Assembly: GCA_029260765.1 (NCBI GenBank)
Contig: JAJDCP010000141.1
Coordinates: 1 to 42,043 of the forward strand
DNA from: Planctomycetota bacterium
GTDB lineage: Bacteria > Planctomycetota > J058 > JAJDCP01
DNA: 42,043 nt
Direction of reading: 5' to 3'
The notes under the pieces are model-generated. The model made no database searches, was not told the DNA's origin, and worked only from the letters and a program-made list of their open reading frames with translations. Both the position numbers and the translations under genes were made by a program. Of the stretch, positions 18,089 to 26,431 are shown piece after piece (position 1 is the stretch's first letter; each line of letters begins with the position of its first letter).

Positions 18089-18874
18089 ATGACTGCATTG
18101 CGCTGGATCCAGCGGCAAGATGCTGACCGCATTGCTACCGTGAGCATCAACCGGCCCGAGAAACTGAACGCCCTCAATCTCGAAGTCCTTGAAGAGCTGG
18201 ACGCGTGCTTCGCGGAGCTCGACAGTAGCTCTGAGGTTGGCGCCGTGATCTTGACTGGAACGGGCAGCAAAGCGTTCGTGGCGGGCGCCGATATCTCCGA
18301 GCTGGCTGGCTTGGGGATCGCCGCTAGTAAGCAGCATGCGATGCGAGGTCAGGCAGTGTTCGACCGCATTGAGCGGCTGAGTAAGCCCGTGATCGCGGCG
18401 ATCAACGGCTTCGCGCTCGGTGGGGGCCTTGAGCTGGCGATGGCATGCCACATGCGCGTCGCTGCCGAGAACGCGCAGATGGGTCAGCCCGAGGTTGGCC
18501 TGGGATTGATTCCAGGCTTCGGCGGGACGCAAAGATTGGCACGCCTGGTCGGACCCGGCAAGGCCTATGAGCTGATTCTGGGTGGCGGTCGGGTCCGAGC
18601 CGAAGAGGCGCAGCGCATCGGTCTTGTCAACAGAGTCTGCAGCGCCGATGAGCTGCTGGACACATCCCGGGCTCTGGCCGCAAGAGTCCTGCGCAACGCG
18701 CCCTTGGCCGTGACGTACGCCATGCAAGCCATCCGTCGTGGTCTCGAAGGCAGCCTGGCCGAGGGCCTTGCGCTGGAGAGCGACCTGTTCGCTTTGTCCT
18801 GCGGCACAGAAGACATGCGTGAAGGCACGCAGGCGTTCCTCGAGAAGCGCAAGCCGGCGTTCAAAGGACAGTAG
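18089..18874 (+). CDS. Enoyl-CoA hydratase/crotonase-family protein
   Basis: Cytoplasmic crotonase-fold enzyme of 261 residues that most likely hydrates trans-2-enoyl-CoA in fatty-acid or butyrate metabolism. The oxyanion-hole segments GSKAFVAGADISEL and INGFALGGGLELAMAC are present. Both catalytic glutamates are in place, one in GGGLELA and one in QPEVGLGLIPGFGGTQRL. Length is normal for a stand-alone hydratase (about 260). The ATG follows GGAGGA by 6 nt. A thiolase gene starts 35 nt after its stop, so the pair could catalyse two beta-oxidation-type steps; no hydroxyacyl-CoA dehydrogenase is in the window. A more specific name such as crt or paaF cannot be justified. Confidence 0.93.
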   Translation: MTALRWIQRQDADRIATVSINRPEKLNALNLEVLEELDACFAELDSSSEVGAVILTGTGSKAFVAGADISELAGLGIAASKQHAMRGQAVFDRIERLSKPVIAAINGFALGGGLELAMACHMRVAAENAQMGQPEVGLGLIPGFGGTQRLARLVGPGKAYELILGGGRVRAEEAQRIGLVNRVCSADELLDTSRALAARVLRNAPLAVTYAMQAIRRGLEGSLAEGLALESDLFALSCGTEDMREGTQAFLEKRKPAFKGQ

Positions 18875-18909
18875 GCCCCCTGCGGGAGCCGATACAGGGA
18901 GCGGATGCA

Positions 18910-20109
18910 GTGAAAGAAGTCGTGATTCTCAACGGTGCGCGCACGCCGATGGCGGAATACGCCGGAAGCCCGCACGGCGGCCTGTTCGCGGACCTCTCAG
19001 CCATCGAGTTGGCAGCTCTGGCCAGCAAGGAAGCGCTGAAAAGGTCCAATGTGCAACCTGCCCAGATTGGCCACAGCGTGTTCGGCAACGCCCTGCAAAC
19101 CTCGGCCGACGCGATCTATGGAGCCCGGCATGTGGCCTTGAAGGCTGGCGTGCCGATCGAGAAGCCGGCGCTGACTGTCAACCGCCTGTGTGGCTCGGGT
19201 ATCCAGTCCTTGATCTCCGGTGCGCAGATGATCCAGCTTGGCCACGAAGACTTCGTGTTGGCGGGGGGCATGGAGAACATGAGCCAGGCTCCCCACGTCT
19301 TGAGAGGGGCGCGCAAGGGACTGCGATTCGGTCCCGGAGCCCAGCTCGAGGATCTGCTGTTCGCCAGCCTCAAAGACCCCTACTGCGACCTGTTCATGGC
19401 GCAGACGGCGGACAAGCTGGGCAAGAAGTACCAGATCTCCAGAGAAGAGCAGGATGCCTACGCATTGCGCAGCGTGCAATGCGCCGTCACGGCTGCGGAG
19501 TCGGGTGTCCTGTCCGAAGAGATTCTGCCGATCACGGTGAAACGGCGGAAGAAGTCGCTTGTTGTCGACCGCGATGACCACATGCGTCCCGATACGACGC
19601 TGGAAGACTTGTCCAGCCTGCGCTCCGCCTTCGGCAAGGACAGCACCATCACCGCCGGCAACGCGTCGGGCATCGTCGACGGGGCCGCCGCCGTGGTCCT
19701 GACGCATCGTGCGTCTGCCGAGCAGTACGAGCTGCCCTGGCTCGCCGCGATCAAGTCGTGGGCGATCTTCGGCGTCGATCCCTCGATCATGGGCATCGGT
19801 CCCGCGCCGGCCATCCGCCTGGCCCTTAAGTATGCGGGCTTGACACTGGACCAGGTCGACCTGTTCGAGATCAACGAGGCCTTTGCGGCACAATATCTGG
19901 CCGTCGAGCGTGAGCTGGGCTTGGACCGCAACCGCGTCAATGTCAATGGTGGGGCCATCGCTCTAGGCCACCCCCTCGGCGCCACGGGGACCCGCATGGT
20001 CTTGACCCTGGCCCTCGAGTTGCGCCGCCGCGAAGCCCGCTACGGTGTGGCGAGTGCGTGCATCGGTGGCGGCCAGGGCATCGCGCTGGTCATCGAAGCG
20101 GCAAGCTAG
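18910..20109 (+). CDS. Acetyl-CoA C-acetyltransferase (thiolase)
   Basis: Thiolase of 399 residues that condenses two acetyl-CoA to acetoacetyl-CoA or cleaves 3-ketoacyl-CoA. The nucleophilic cysteine is in NRLCGSGIQS (Cys94). GGMENMSQAPH, the GALGHPLG-type motif ALGHPLGATGTR with the catalytic histidine, and the final CIGGGQG with the second cysteine are all present. It begins at GTG, with AGGGAG 8 nt upstream; the nearby ATG at 18905 runs straight into a stop. It is likely co-transcribed with the upstream enoyl-CoA hydratase. Whether it works in synthesis or degradation cannot be told. Confidence 0.95.
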   Translation: MKEVVILNGARTPMAEYAGSPHGGLFADLSAIELAALASKEALKRSNVQPAQIGHSVFGNALQTSADAIYGARHVALKAGVPIEKPALTVNRLCGSGIQSLISGAQMIQLGHEDFVLAGGMENMSQAPHVLRGARKGLRFGPGAQLEDLLFASLKDPYCDLFMAQTADKLGKKYQISREEQDAYALRSVQCAVTAAESGVLSEEILPITVKRRKKSLVVDRDDHMRPDTTLEDLSSLRSAFGKDSTITAGNASGIVDGAAAVVLTHRASAEQYELPWLAAIKSWAIFGVDPSIMGIGPAPAIRLALKYAGLTLDQVDLFEINEAFAAQYLAVERELGLDRNRVNVNGGAIALGHPLGATGTRMVLTLALELRRREARYGVASACIGGGQGIALVIEAAS

Positions 20110-20121
20110 GGCTGCCCATTG

Positions 20122-20160
20122 CCCACAGGTAGCCTTGGACAAGCTTGGCGGCCCTGTGGG
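20122..20160. repeat. Inverted repeat after the thiolase gene
   Basis: Arms CCCACAGG (20122-20129) and CCTGTGGG (20153-20160) are perfect complements around a 23-nt loop, 12 nt after the thiolase stop. There is no T-tract, so it is at most a weak or factor-dependent terminator or an RNA-stabilising structure. Confidence 0.45.
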
Positions 20161-20257
20161 TTCAGGGGCGTCCCCCCGCCGTGGCTTCAGACTTCAGCCT
20201 GCCTGCTGGAATCCCCGGAGCCTCCGGTGGTCTCTACTCATGACGAGTCCCCTGGCC

Positions 20258-20292
20258 GGAGCCCGGAGCCCGGAGCCCCTAGCCCGGAGCCC
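20258..20292. repeat. Heptamer tandem array (GGAGCCC)
   Basis: Five consecutive 7-mers are visible: GGAGCCC three times, CTAGCCC once, then GGAGCCC. The array is in the 276-nt gap between thiolase and the AsmA-like gene. Apart from the inverted repeat at 20122-20160, nothing else was recognised in that gap. Confidence 0.7.
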
Positions 20293-20385
20293 GGGCAGGC
20301 CAGACGCCGGGCTCGCGCCAACCTGTCCGGGCAGACCTGTGGGGAATGGGCAGAGCTCAGGGCTCTGTCGCAGACGGAGTGATGC

Positions 20386-21768
20386 ATGGCGGGCCTTTGG
20401 ATCGCGGCTGGTTTGGCCGCTCTGGCCATTCTGGCTCTATGGCTCGTTCCCGTAGTGCTGCGGCGGCAGCTCATCAAGGCGTTTGCAGCCGAGGGATTCG
20501 CGTTCGAGGTGCGAGGGCTACGTTGGTGGGGGTCGCAGCTGCGCTTCTCGAGCCTACGGCTGGCGGCCCCAGCGGTGCAGTTGCAGGCCGAAGGGGGCAG
20601 GGTGCGGCTGGCATGGTCGCCCTTGCGTCTGGCTGAGCTCGAGTGGCGTGATGGCCAGTTGTCGATTCCCGACCTCGACCACCCCTCCCTCAACTCCGCA
20701 GCCGAACCGGTCGAGCCGTCACGTTGGTGGCCCCATGCGGCACGTCTGGGCCGTGTAGGCCTGCGACTCGGTGAGGGCCATTGGGCCTGCAGCGAGGTGG
20801 TGGCCGGACTACAGCAACAGAGCTACAAGTTTACGGGCGCAGCGCTGACAGGTCCCATCGCGCCGATCAGCTTCGAGGGGACCTGGGACCTGCGCAGCGA
20901 TGCCCTTTCTCTATCCGTAGCGGGCCAGAATCTCCGCATCGACGGCGCACGCCTGGCTGGCATACCCTGGGTCGGGCCCTGGCTGCGGGAAAACCTGCGG
21001 CCCAGCGGAAGCTTGCGCAGCCTGTTTTGGAATTGGCAGAGCCAGGCCGACGCGTCCTACCTGCAGGCAGACCTCGAGGGGGCCCGGCTGTTGCCTGTCT
21101 GGTGGCCCGTGGTGGTCGTGCTGCTGGAAGGACGGCTTGAAGTCGTCGGCCAGCGGCTGACCGCTGAGAACCTGCGTGGTGAAGCTCAAAAGGGTAGCTT
21201 GGAGGGACGGCTCGAGGCGCAGCTCGACACGGACAGCTTCGAGCTCGAGTTGCGAGGCAATGGCCTGGATATCGAGCAAAACGGCCTGGCGGCGCACCTC
21301 GACGCGCAGCTGCAGCTGCGCTACGATCCAGAAAGCGGCCTGCGGGGTCCGATTACGGCGCAAGCGCGCTGCCACCAAGCGCTGCAGGCTTCCGGCCTGG
21401 GGGTGATGTTCCTGGGCTTGTCGACCCTCAAGACATTGGCTGACGCACTCAACCGGGGGGCCCTTGCTGCGGCCTTCAGCTGGGTGCAGGATGGCCAGGC
21501 CGAGTTGCGACTGACTCCTGCGGGATGCGAGGTCGTGTCCGCACTGCTCAGGGGGGAGGTCTTGACGCTGGCGGCACGCGGCAGCATCGGTTACGGCGGT
21601 GAGCTGGACTTGCGGCTCAGTCGTTCAGGTTCTGAGGGAGTCTCCGAGGCGGGTAGCCTGTTGACAGCTCTGGCTCGCGGTCTGAGCGATGTGACGCCGT
21701 CCAGCGGTCTGGTGCTGCGCGTGCAGGGCAGTCTCGAGCGGCCCCGCGCCCGGCTGGGGCTGCCTTGA
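20386..21768 (+). CDS. AsmA/YdbH-like membrane-anchored protein
   Basis: A 460-residue protein with one N-terminal membrane helix (LWIAAGLAALAILALWLVPVVL) followed by a long beta-rich region exposed to the periplasm. The layout resembles the AsmA/YdbH group, which in E. coli help move phospholipids between membranes: helix, then repetitive amphipathic strands such as FEVRGLRWWGSQLRFSSLRL, then later strands such as LEGRLEAQLDTDSFELELRG. The family assignment rests on pattern, not on a signature motif. The ATG follows GGAG by 6 nt. It appears to be a single-gene unit, since an intrinsic terminator begins 16 nt after its stop. Confidence 0.6.
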   Translation: MAGLWIAAGLAALAILALWLVPVVLRRQLIKAFAAEGFAFEVRGLRWWGSQLRFSSLRLAAPAVQLQAEGGRVRLAWSPLRLAELEWRDGQLSIPDLDHPSLNSAAEPVEPSRWWPHAARLGRVGLRLGEGHWACSEVVAGLQQQSYKFTGAALTGPIAPISFEGTWDLRSDALSLSVAGQNLRIDGARLAGIPWVGPWLRENLRPSGSLRSLFWNWQSQADASYLQADLEGARLLPVWWPVVVVLLEGRLEVVGQRLTAENLRGEAQKGSLEGRLEAQLDTDSFELELRGNGLDIEQNGLAAHLDAQLQLRYDPESGLRGPITAQARCHQALQASGLGVMFLGLSTLKTLADALNRGALAAAFSWVQDGQAELRLTPAGCEVVSALLRGEVLTLAARGSIGYGGELDLRLSRSGSEGVSEAGSLLTALARGLSDVTPSSGLVLRVQGSLERPRARLGLP

Positions 21769-21784
21769 GTGGACAGCGCTTTGG

Positions 21785-21818
21785 AGCGGCCTTTGGCGAA
21801 TGGCCGCTTGCCTTTTTT
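21785..21818 (+). terminator. Intrinsic terminator of the AsmA-like gene
   Basis: A 7-bp GC-rich stem (AGCGGCC / GGCCGCT) with a 10-nt loop is followed by TGCC and six T. It lies directly after the AsmA-like gene and partly overlaps the promoter for the next one. Confidence 0.8.
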
Positions 21819-21835
21819 CCGGGTGGCGGTATGAT
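21808..21835 (+). promoter_or_regulatory. Sigma-70-type promoter for the baseplate-sensor unit
   Basis: TTGCCT (21808-21813) and TATGAT (21830-21835) are 16 nt apart. Start of transcription would be near 21842, giving an 80-nt leader. The -35 lies inside the terminator tail of the preceding gene. Confidence 0.6.
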
Positions 21836-21863
21836 TCCATATCTCGAACGCTCACCGTCGTTT

Positions 21864-21895
21864 CCGCGTCAGACAGCCTCAGGAAGCTGACGCGG
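21864..21895 (+). promoter_or_regulatory. Perfect hairpin in the leader of the baseplate gene
   Basis: Arms CCGCGTCAG (21864-21872) and CTGACGCGG (21887-21895) pair perfectly over 9 bp around a 14-nt loop. It ends 29 nt before the ATG at 21925. The loop contains AGGAAG. It could act on translation or mRNA stability, or as a dyad operator; the sequence does not say which. Confidence 0.5.
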
Positions 21896-21924
21896 TCCGC
21901 TTGCACCGGGGGCCGGACAACTCG

Positions 21925-24870
21925 ATGCCGCTTCCCACCCCGAAGATCGATTCTCGAACCTTCGATGTGCTGGTACGCGAGACCCTTGGCCTCGCACCTC
22001 GTTACAGTCGATCGTGGGCGCGCCCTCAGAAGCAGGATCCCGGGCATGCCCTGACGGAAGTCTTCGGCGCGATCAACGAGATGATCCTCGAGCGGCTCAA
22101 CCGTTTTCCCGACAAGGTCTTTGCTGAGCTGCTCGACCTGATCGGGATGCGCTTGCGGCTGCCGATCCCCGCCAGATCGCTGGCACGCTTCGAGCTCTCC
22201 CGTGAGCGTGAAGAGGGGACCTGGGTGCCTGCGGGCACACGCGTCGGCACCATCGACGGACCCGATGGAGAGCCGATCGTCTTCGAGACAGAGCGGGATG
22301 TTTTCGTCTTCGAGAGCCAGCTCTGCGCCGTGTACAGCCGCCATCGGGACCTGTGGGCCGAGCACCAGGGCGCCGACCAGGGGTTTCAGCCCTTCGCAGA
22401 CCTGCAGCCGGTCGAAGACTGGTTGGTCATCGACGATCCCCGCATCGATGCGCTGCGAGGCAAATGCGACCTGAAGCTCTATCTCGAGTGTCCCAAGACC
22501 AAAGGCGGGGATGTCCGCGACTTCCTGAGCTGGGAGATCGGGGATCCAGTGACCGGCTGGCAGCCCGTGGCCACCAGCCGCCTCGACGATCCACAGCGCC
22601 CTGACGACAAGCTGGTGGTTGTTCAAGGACCGATCGAGGGCCTGCAGAATCCCGGGGGCTGGCAGACGCAACCGCCGAGCCTGCGTGCGCGTATCTCCGG
22701 GCGCTCGGCCTTTCCAGAGGCCGTGGAGGTCGCCAGGCTCTCGCTGAGCGTGGGAGCGAATGCCCGCGGCGTGCGCCCCAGCCAGGCACTGACCAGCCTG
22801 GGCGATGGTTTCTTCGCGGTCATCGATCAGGCGAGCCATTTCCAACCCTTCGGGCCGCGCCCCAAGCTGGGGGTGGCACTCTACCTGTTGGCCGAGGCTT
22901 GCCTCGACACACCCGACAGCCGCATCGAGATCGAGTTCAACCTCTCTGATTCTCCCAGCGTCAAGACGCCGCGGCCTTCGTTGGACTTGATCGTGGTCTA
23001 CGAGTACTTCAATGGCTCCGATTGGATCGGTCTGGGAGCGACCACGCCCTTCGGAGCCAAGGGAACCTACCTGCCGCACCTGTTCACGGACGAGACGCGT
23101 GCGCTGTCGCGCGACGGCAAGGTCGGATTCAACCGGCCCGCGGACATCCGCAGTCTGGCGGTGCGCGGCATTGAAGGACGTTGGATCCGGGCCCGTATCA
23201 GCCAGGGAGACTACGGCTCTCGCGATGAAGCCGAGAGGCCCTTGCGGCCTCCGGTGTTGCGTCGGATTCGGGTGCGCCAACAGCAGGTTCCCGGGCCCGC
23301 GGCCCAGGTGGGTTTCTGCCACGACTTTCAGCGCGAGGACTGGAGTGAGAAGCTGACCGAAGGCGCCGCAGGGCTGCGCATGCTGCGCCCGCGCCCGCAG
23401 CTGCCCCCGTTGTTGGTGTTTGGATTCGACCCCAAGCCGGCCGCCAAACCGCTGGCGATGTTCTTCGCCCTCGATCAGGTCTTCCACGAGCTTGAGGCGA
23501 GCGCGCCGAACGGCGGTCTGGAGGTCGAGGGGCAGCGCGTGGTCTGGGAATACCACAATGGGCGAGACTGGTCTCCCCTGTTCCCGCGCGACAACCTCGA
23601 CATGTTCACGCGTTCGGGTTGTGTGGAGTTCATGGTTCCCTACGACCTCGCCGAGGTCGAGCAGTTCGGCCGTCGCGCCAGCTGGGTCCGTGCCCGTTTC
23701 GCAGGCATGGGAAGCCGGCAACCTGCCGTGCCTCGAGTCCTCAGCATCTCCACCAACGCGGTCGAGATCCAACATCGGCGCACAGAGCGCAAGGTTCTGC
23801 TCGGTGCGGGAGACGGCACTCCCCATCAGCTGCTGCGCTTTCCCAAGACTCCTGTGCTGGCGCAGCCTCGCCTCTGGGTGCTCGAGGCGCAGGCCCCATC
23901 GGAGCAGCAAGCCCGCGCGATTCTCCAGGAGAGCGGGGCACTCGCGATCAAAGTCGACCCGGATGATCCCGAACGGGGAACCTGGGTTCTCTGGCGCGAA
24001 GTCAAAACCTTTGCGGATTCTGGCACGAGCAGCCGGCATTTTCTGCTCGATCATCTGAAGGGCACCGTAGTCTTCGGCGATGGCCAGCGGGGCCTCTGCC
24101 CCGCCAACGGGGACGAAGTCGTCGTAGAGTATCACCTCGGCGGTGGTCTTGAGGGCAACGTGGCGCTGGCGAGCATCAGCGAACTGCAAGACGCGGTGCC
24201 GTATATCGAGGCGGTAAGCAATCCCTGGCAGGGGATGGGGGGCCTGCCGCTCGGGGATCTTCGCGAGGTGATGCAGTCCGGCCCCCAGCTGATCAAGAAC
24301 CGCCAGCGGGCCGTGACGGGCGAAGACTATGAATGGCTCGTGCGGGAGCAGTTTGGCGAGGTCGCCCGGGTACGCTGTTTCGACGACCCGACGCGCGAGG
24401 GGCGTGTCGAGGTCACGGTGATCCCTGCCCCTTTGGCAGAAGATCTGGCGGCCAAGCTGCTCCCTAGCGCGCAGCTGGTCAAGACGATCCGAGACCACCT
24501 GGCCGCACGCTGTCAGATTGCGCTGACGCTCGATATCGGTCCGGCGCGCTTTGTCGACATCGAGGTCCAGCTGGTGATGGCGCTCAAAGTAGGCGGAGCC
24601 CGAGTCGAGCGCGTCAAGGCGCACATCGAGACGTGCGTGCGGCGCTTCCTGCATGCGACCCGGGGCGGGCCTCACGGCAATGGCTGGCCTTTCGGCCGCA
24701 GCCTGATGCCTTCGGACGTGCTCAAGTCCCTCGAGGCTGTGGCCGAGATCGACTTCATCGCCGACCTGCGCATGCAACGGGCCGGAAAACGGGTCCCGAA
24801 GATCGTCCTGCAGGCTCGGGAGCTGATCCATATCGCCGCATTCGACATCGTCGAGGTGATGGGGAGGTAG
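21925..24870 (+). CDS. eCIS/phage-type putative baseplate assembly protein (J-like)
   Basis: Large baseplate wedge-type protein of 981 residues, of the kind found in extracellular contractile injection systems (Afp11-like) and related phage tails. Evidence is the N-terminal block with DPGHALTEVFGAINEMILERLNRFPDK and RLRLPIPA, plus two internal repeats of a W-x-x-L jelly-roll-like segment (YEYFNGSDWIGLG and WEYHNGRDWSPLF). The C-terminal J-domain carries RAVTGEDYEWLVREQFGEV and WPFGRSLMPSDVLKSLEAV. The ATG at 21925 is the first good methionine; its ribosome site is weak (GGGGG 12 nt upstream), and TTG at 21901 is an alternative. No sheath, tube, spike or ATPase gene is nearby, so it stands alone here. 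A GAF sensor gene follows after 5 nt and uses a ribosome site inside this gene's end. Confidence 0.85.
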   Translation: MPLPTPKIDSRTFDVLVRETLGLAPRYSRSWARPQKQDPGHALTEVFGAINEMILERLNRFPDKVFAELLDLIGMRLRLPIPARSLARFELSREREEGTWVPAGTRVGTIDGPDGEPIVFETERDVFVFESQLCAVYSRHRDLWAEHQGADQGFQPFADLQPVEDWLVIDDPRIDALRGKCDLKLYLECPKTKGGDVRDFLSWEIGDPVTGWQPVATSRLDDPQRPDDKLVVVQGPIEGLQNPGGWQTQPPSLRARISGRSAFPEAVEVARLSLSVGANARGVRPSQALTSLGDGFFAVIDQASHFQPFGPRPKLGVALYLLAEACLDTPDSRIEIEFNLSDSPSVKTPRPSLDLIVVYEYFNGSDWIGLGATTPFGAKGTYLPHLFTDETRALSRDGKVGFNRPADIRSLAVRGIEGRWIRARISQGDYGSRDEAERPLRPPVLRRIRVRQQQVPGPAAQVGFCHDFQREDWSEKLTEGAAGLRMLRPRPQLPPLLVFGFDPKPAAKPLAMFFALDQVFHELEASAPNGGLEVEGQRVVWEYHNGRDWSPLFPRDNLDMFTRSGCVEFMVPYDLAEVEQFGRRASWVRARFAGMGSRQPAVPRVLSISTNAVEIQHRRTERKVLLGAGDGTPHQLLRFPKTPVLAQPRLWVLEAQAPSEQQARAILQESGALAIKVDPDDPERGTWVLWREVKTFADSGTSSRHFLLDHLKGTVVFGDGQRGLCPANGDEVVVEYHLGGGLEGNVALASISELQDAVPYIEAVSNPWQGMGGLPLGDLREVMQSGPQLIKNRQRAVTGEDYEWLVREQFGEVARVRCFDDPTREGRVEVTVIPAPLAEDLAAKLLPSAQLVKTIRDHLAARCQIALTLDIGPARFVDIEVQLVMALKVGGARVERVKAHIETCVRRFLHATRGGPHGNGWPFGRSLMPSDVLKSLEAVAEIDFIADLRMQRAGKRVPKIVLQARELIHIAAFDIVEVMGR

Positions 24871-24875
24871 CGCGC

Positions 24876-26321
24876 ATGTCCTCCCGAGTCGTGTGTGTGG
24901 GGTTCGCCGACGAGCGGCTGCAGGAACGTCTTGCGCATCTGCACCCGGTGGCAGAAGCCTACGAGCAGCAGGCCGTCATGCGCTTGCTCGAGGGAGGAGG
25001 CGTCGAGCTGTTGCTCGTCGCAGCGGGATATCGAGAGGGACGGCGGTTGATCACCGAGGTGCGCCGCGGCTGGCCCGAGCTGGCTGTTCTGTACGTCGGT
25101 GGGCAGGACGAGGCCCAGGCTCTGCGGAGTGAGACGGCGCGACCACCTCGGCTCGATGGGGGCAGCCTGCTCGAGATCCTGCCTGTGTTGTTGGCCTTCC
25201 CCCCGACGCTCTTGCGTACCGAAATCGAGAACGTGGTGCGCCTGGCACAATGCTTGTCCAGCCGCCCGCCATGGAAGTTCCCCGAAGAGACTGCTTCGTT
25301 GCTCGCGGGATTCATGCCTGCCTCCGCCTGGGTGTTCTTGCGTCTGCAGCCACCGCACAGCCGCCTCCAGGCGCTGATCGTCGATGCGCTTCCCGAAGAG
25401 ACCATCTGCAACCTGCGCCAGCGGGTCCTGCGCGTCATCGCCGATCCGCAGTTCGACGAGTTGATCGCGTGCGAGCTCTGGGGAGCGCCGTTGATGGAGA
25501 TGGAAGAGCGGCGCGCCCTGATGTTCCTGGCAGAGCCGCTCGAGTGTGATGGGGAGACTCTCGGCGCGATCGGCATCTGCGGCAGGCGCGACGCCCTGGA
25601 CAGCCCCCTGCAGGCGCACATGTTGAAACTGCTTGCCAGCGTGTTCGCCAGGCATGGATTGCCGGGCAGCGAAAGCTGCGACGAGCGCATGCAACCACCG
25701 TTGCGTGCGCTGTGCCAGGAGTTGGGAGATGTCAGTCAGCCCTCCGACGCTGTGGTACAGCTGTGCCGCGCCGTGCAGCAACAACCTCTGGTCGAGCACT
25801 GCGGCTTCGCCGTCTGGCTCGCTGGACGCGAGCTCTGCGCGGCTTTCCCAACCACTGCCAGCCTGGCCGATTCGATGGCGTTCAACGATGCCCTCGTCGA
25901 GCGTTTCCGCGAGCTGTTTGCGTTGGAGGAATCGGGTGCCGAGGTGCCCAACGACGCGCCGCAACGGAGCGAGGGGCTGGTCCTCTTGCCCCTCTGGGTC
26001 GGAGGCCGCTTCCTCGGGGTCGTAGGGGTCCGAGGATTGGAGCACTGTGCCTTCGACCTGCCGACGGCTGTAGATATGACCTGCCTGGCCCTGGAAGGCC
26101 TGCTGCTCAAAGGCACCCTGGAAGCTCGCGATGCAGAACGGCGGGATCTCTCCAAGCTCAAACACGAGATCAACAATGCCCTGACTGTGGTGATCGGCAA
26201 TACCCAGCTGATGCTCTTCCGCGCGCACGGAGACGACGCGGAGATGCTCAGGCAGGTCGAAGAGTGTGCGGTCCGGATCCGTGATGTGGCGACCCGGCTC
26301 GGCGAGCTGAGCCGCAGTTGA
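24876..26321 (+). CDS. GAF-domain sensor ending in a histidine-kinase DHp helix pair, no kinase domain
   Basis: Cytoplasmic signalling protein of 481 residues. Residues 1-75 look like a degenerate receiver fold (VVCVGFADERLQERL, then VELLLVAAGY) without a clear phospho-acceptor aspartate. Two GAF-like modules follow, about 125-265 and 280-420. The end (425-481) is a HisKA-type dimerisation segment with the H-box KHEINNALTVVIGNTQLML, in which His430 would be the phospho-acceptor. The protein stops after the second DHp helix. No HATPase is encoded behind it in any frame up to the next gene at 26432, so it cannot phosphorylate itself. GGGGAGG lies 8 nt before the ATG, inside the end of the baseplate gene. 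It may be a phosphotransfer or pseudokinase sensor. Confidence 0.8.
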   Translation: MSSRVVCVGFADERLQERLAHLHPVAEAYEQQAVMRLLEGGGVELLLVAAGYREGRRLITEVRRGWPELAVLYVGGQDEAQALRSETARPPRLDGGSLLEILPVLLAFPPTLLRTEIENVVRLAQCLSSRPPWKFPEETASLLAGFMPASAWVFLRLQPPHSRLQALIVDALPEETICNLRQRVLRVIADPQFDELIACELWGAPLMEMEERRALMFLAEPLECDGETLGAIGICGRRDALDSPLQAHMLKLLASVFARHGLPGSESCDERMQPPLRALCQELGDVSQPSDAVVQLCRAVQQQPLVEHCGFAVWLAGRELCAAFPTTASLADSMAFNDALVERFRELFALEESGAEVPNDAPQRSEGLVLLPLWVGGRFLGVVGVRGLEHCAFDLPTAVDMTCLALEGLLLKGTLEARDAERRDLSKLKHEINNALTVVIGNTQLMLFRAHGDDAEMLRQVEECAVRIRDVATRLGELSRS

Positions 26322-26396
26322 ATCTACGTCCGGTCCCATGTTTTCAGCGTTGAGGCGGCTGATGAGCTTGCAGTAGGTGCTCCGGTGTTCCGCGGG

Positions 26397-26402
26397 TATA
26401 AT
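26397..26402 (+). promoter_or_regulatory. -10 element for the 26432 gene
   Basis: A perfect TATAAT lies 29 nt before the ATG. No -35 is recognisable at 16-18 nt; TTGCAG (26368-26373) is 23 nt away. Confidence 0.45.
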
Positions 26403-26431
26403 CTTGGATGTACGCACCAAGAGGATTGACC

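Noticed and set aside
15427..18270. 947-codon minus-strand frame opposite the giant repeat gene, and a similar 889-codon one at 12703-15372
   Set aside because: Antisense shadows of Ala-rich repeat codons. Their Leu/Arg/Gly-rich products have no signal peptide or known motif and no ribosome site.
21625..24831. 1068-codon open frame on the minus strand opposite the baseplate gene
   Set aside because: It is the mirror of a real gene in high-GC DNA. Its product has no domain signature and the plus strand carries clear baseplate motifs.
21925..26321. Prophage or genomic island
   Set aside because: Only one tail-like gene is present, with no integrase next to it, no attachment repeats, no tRNA and no change in base composition.
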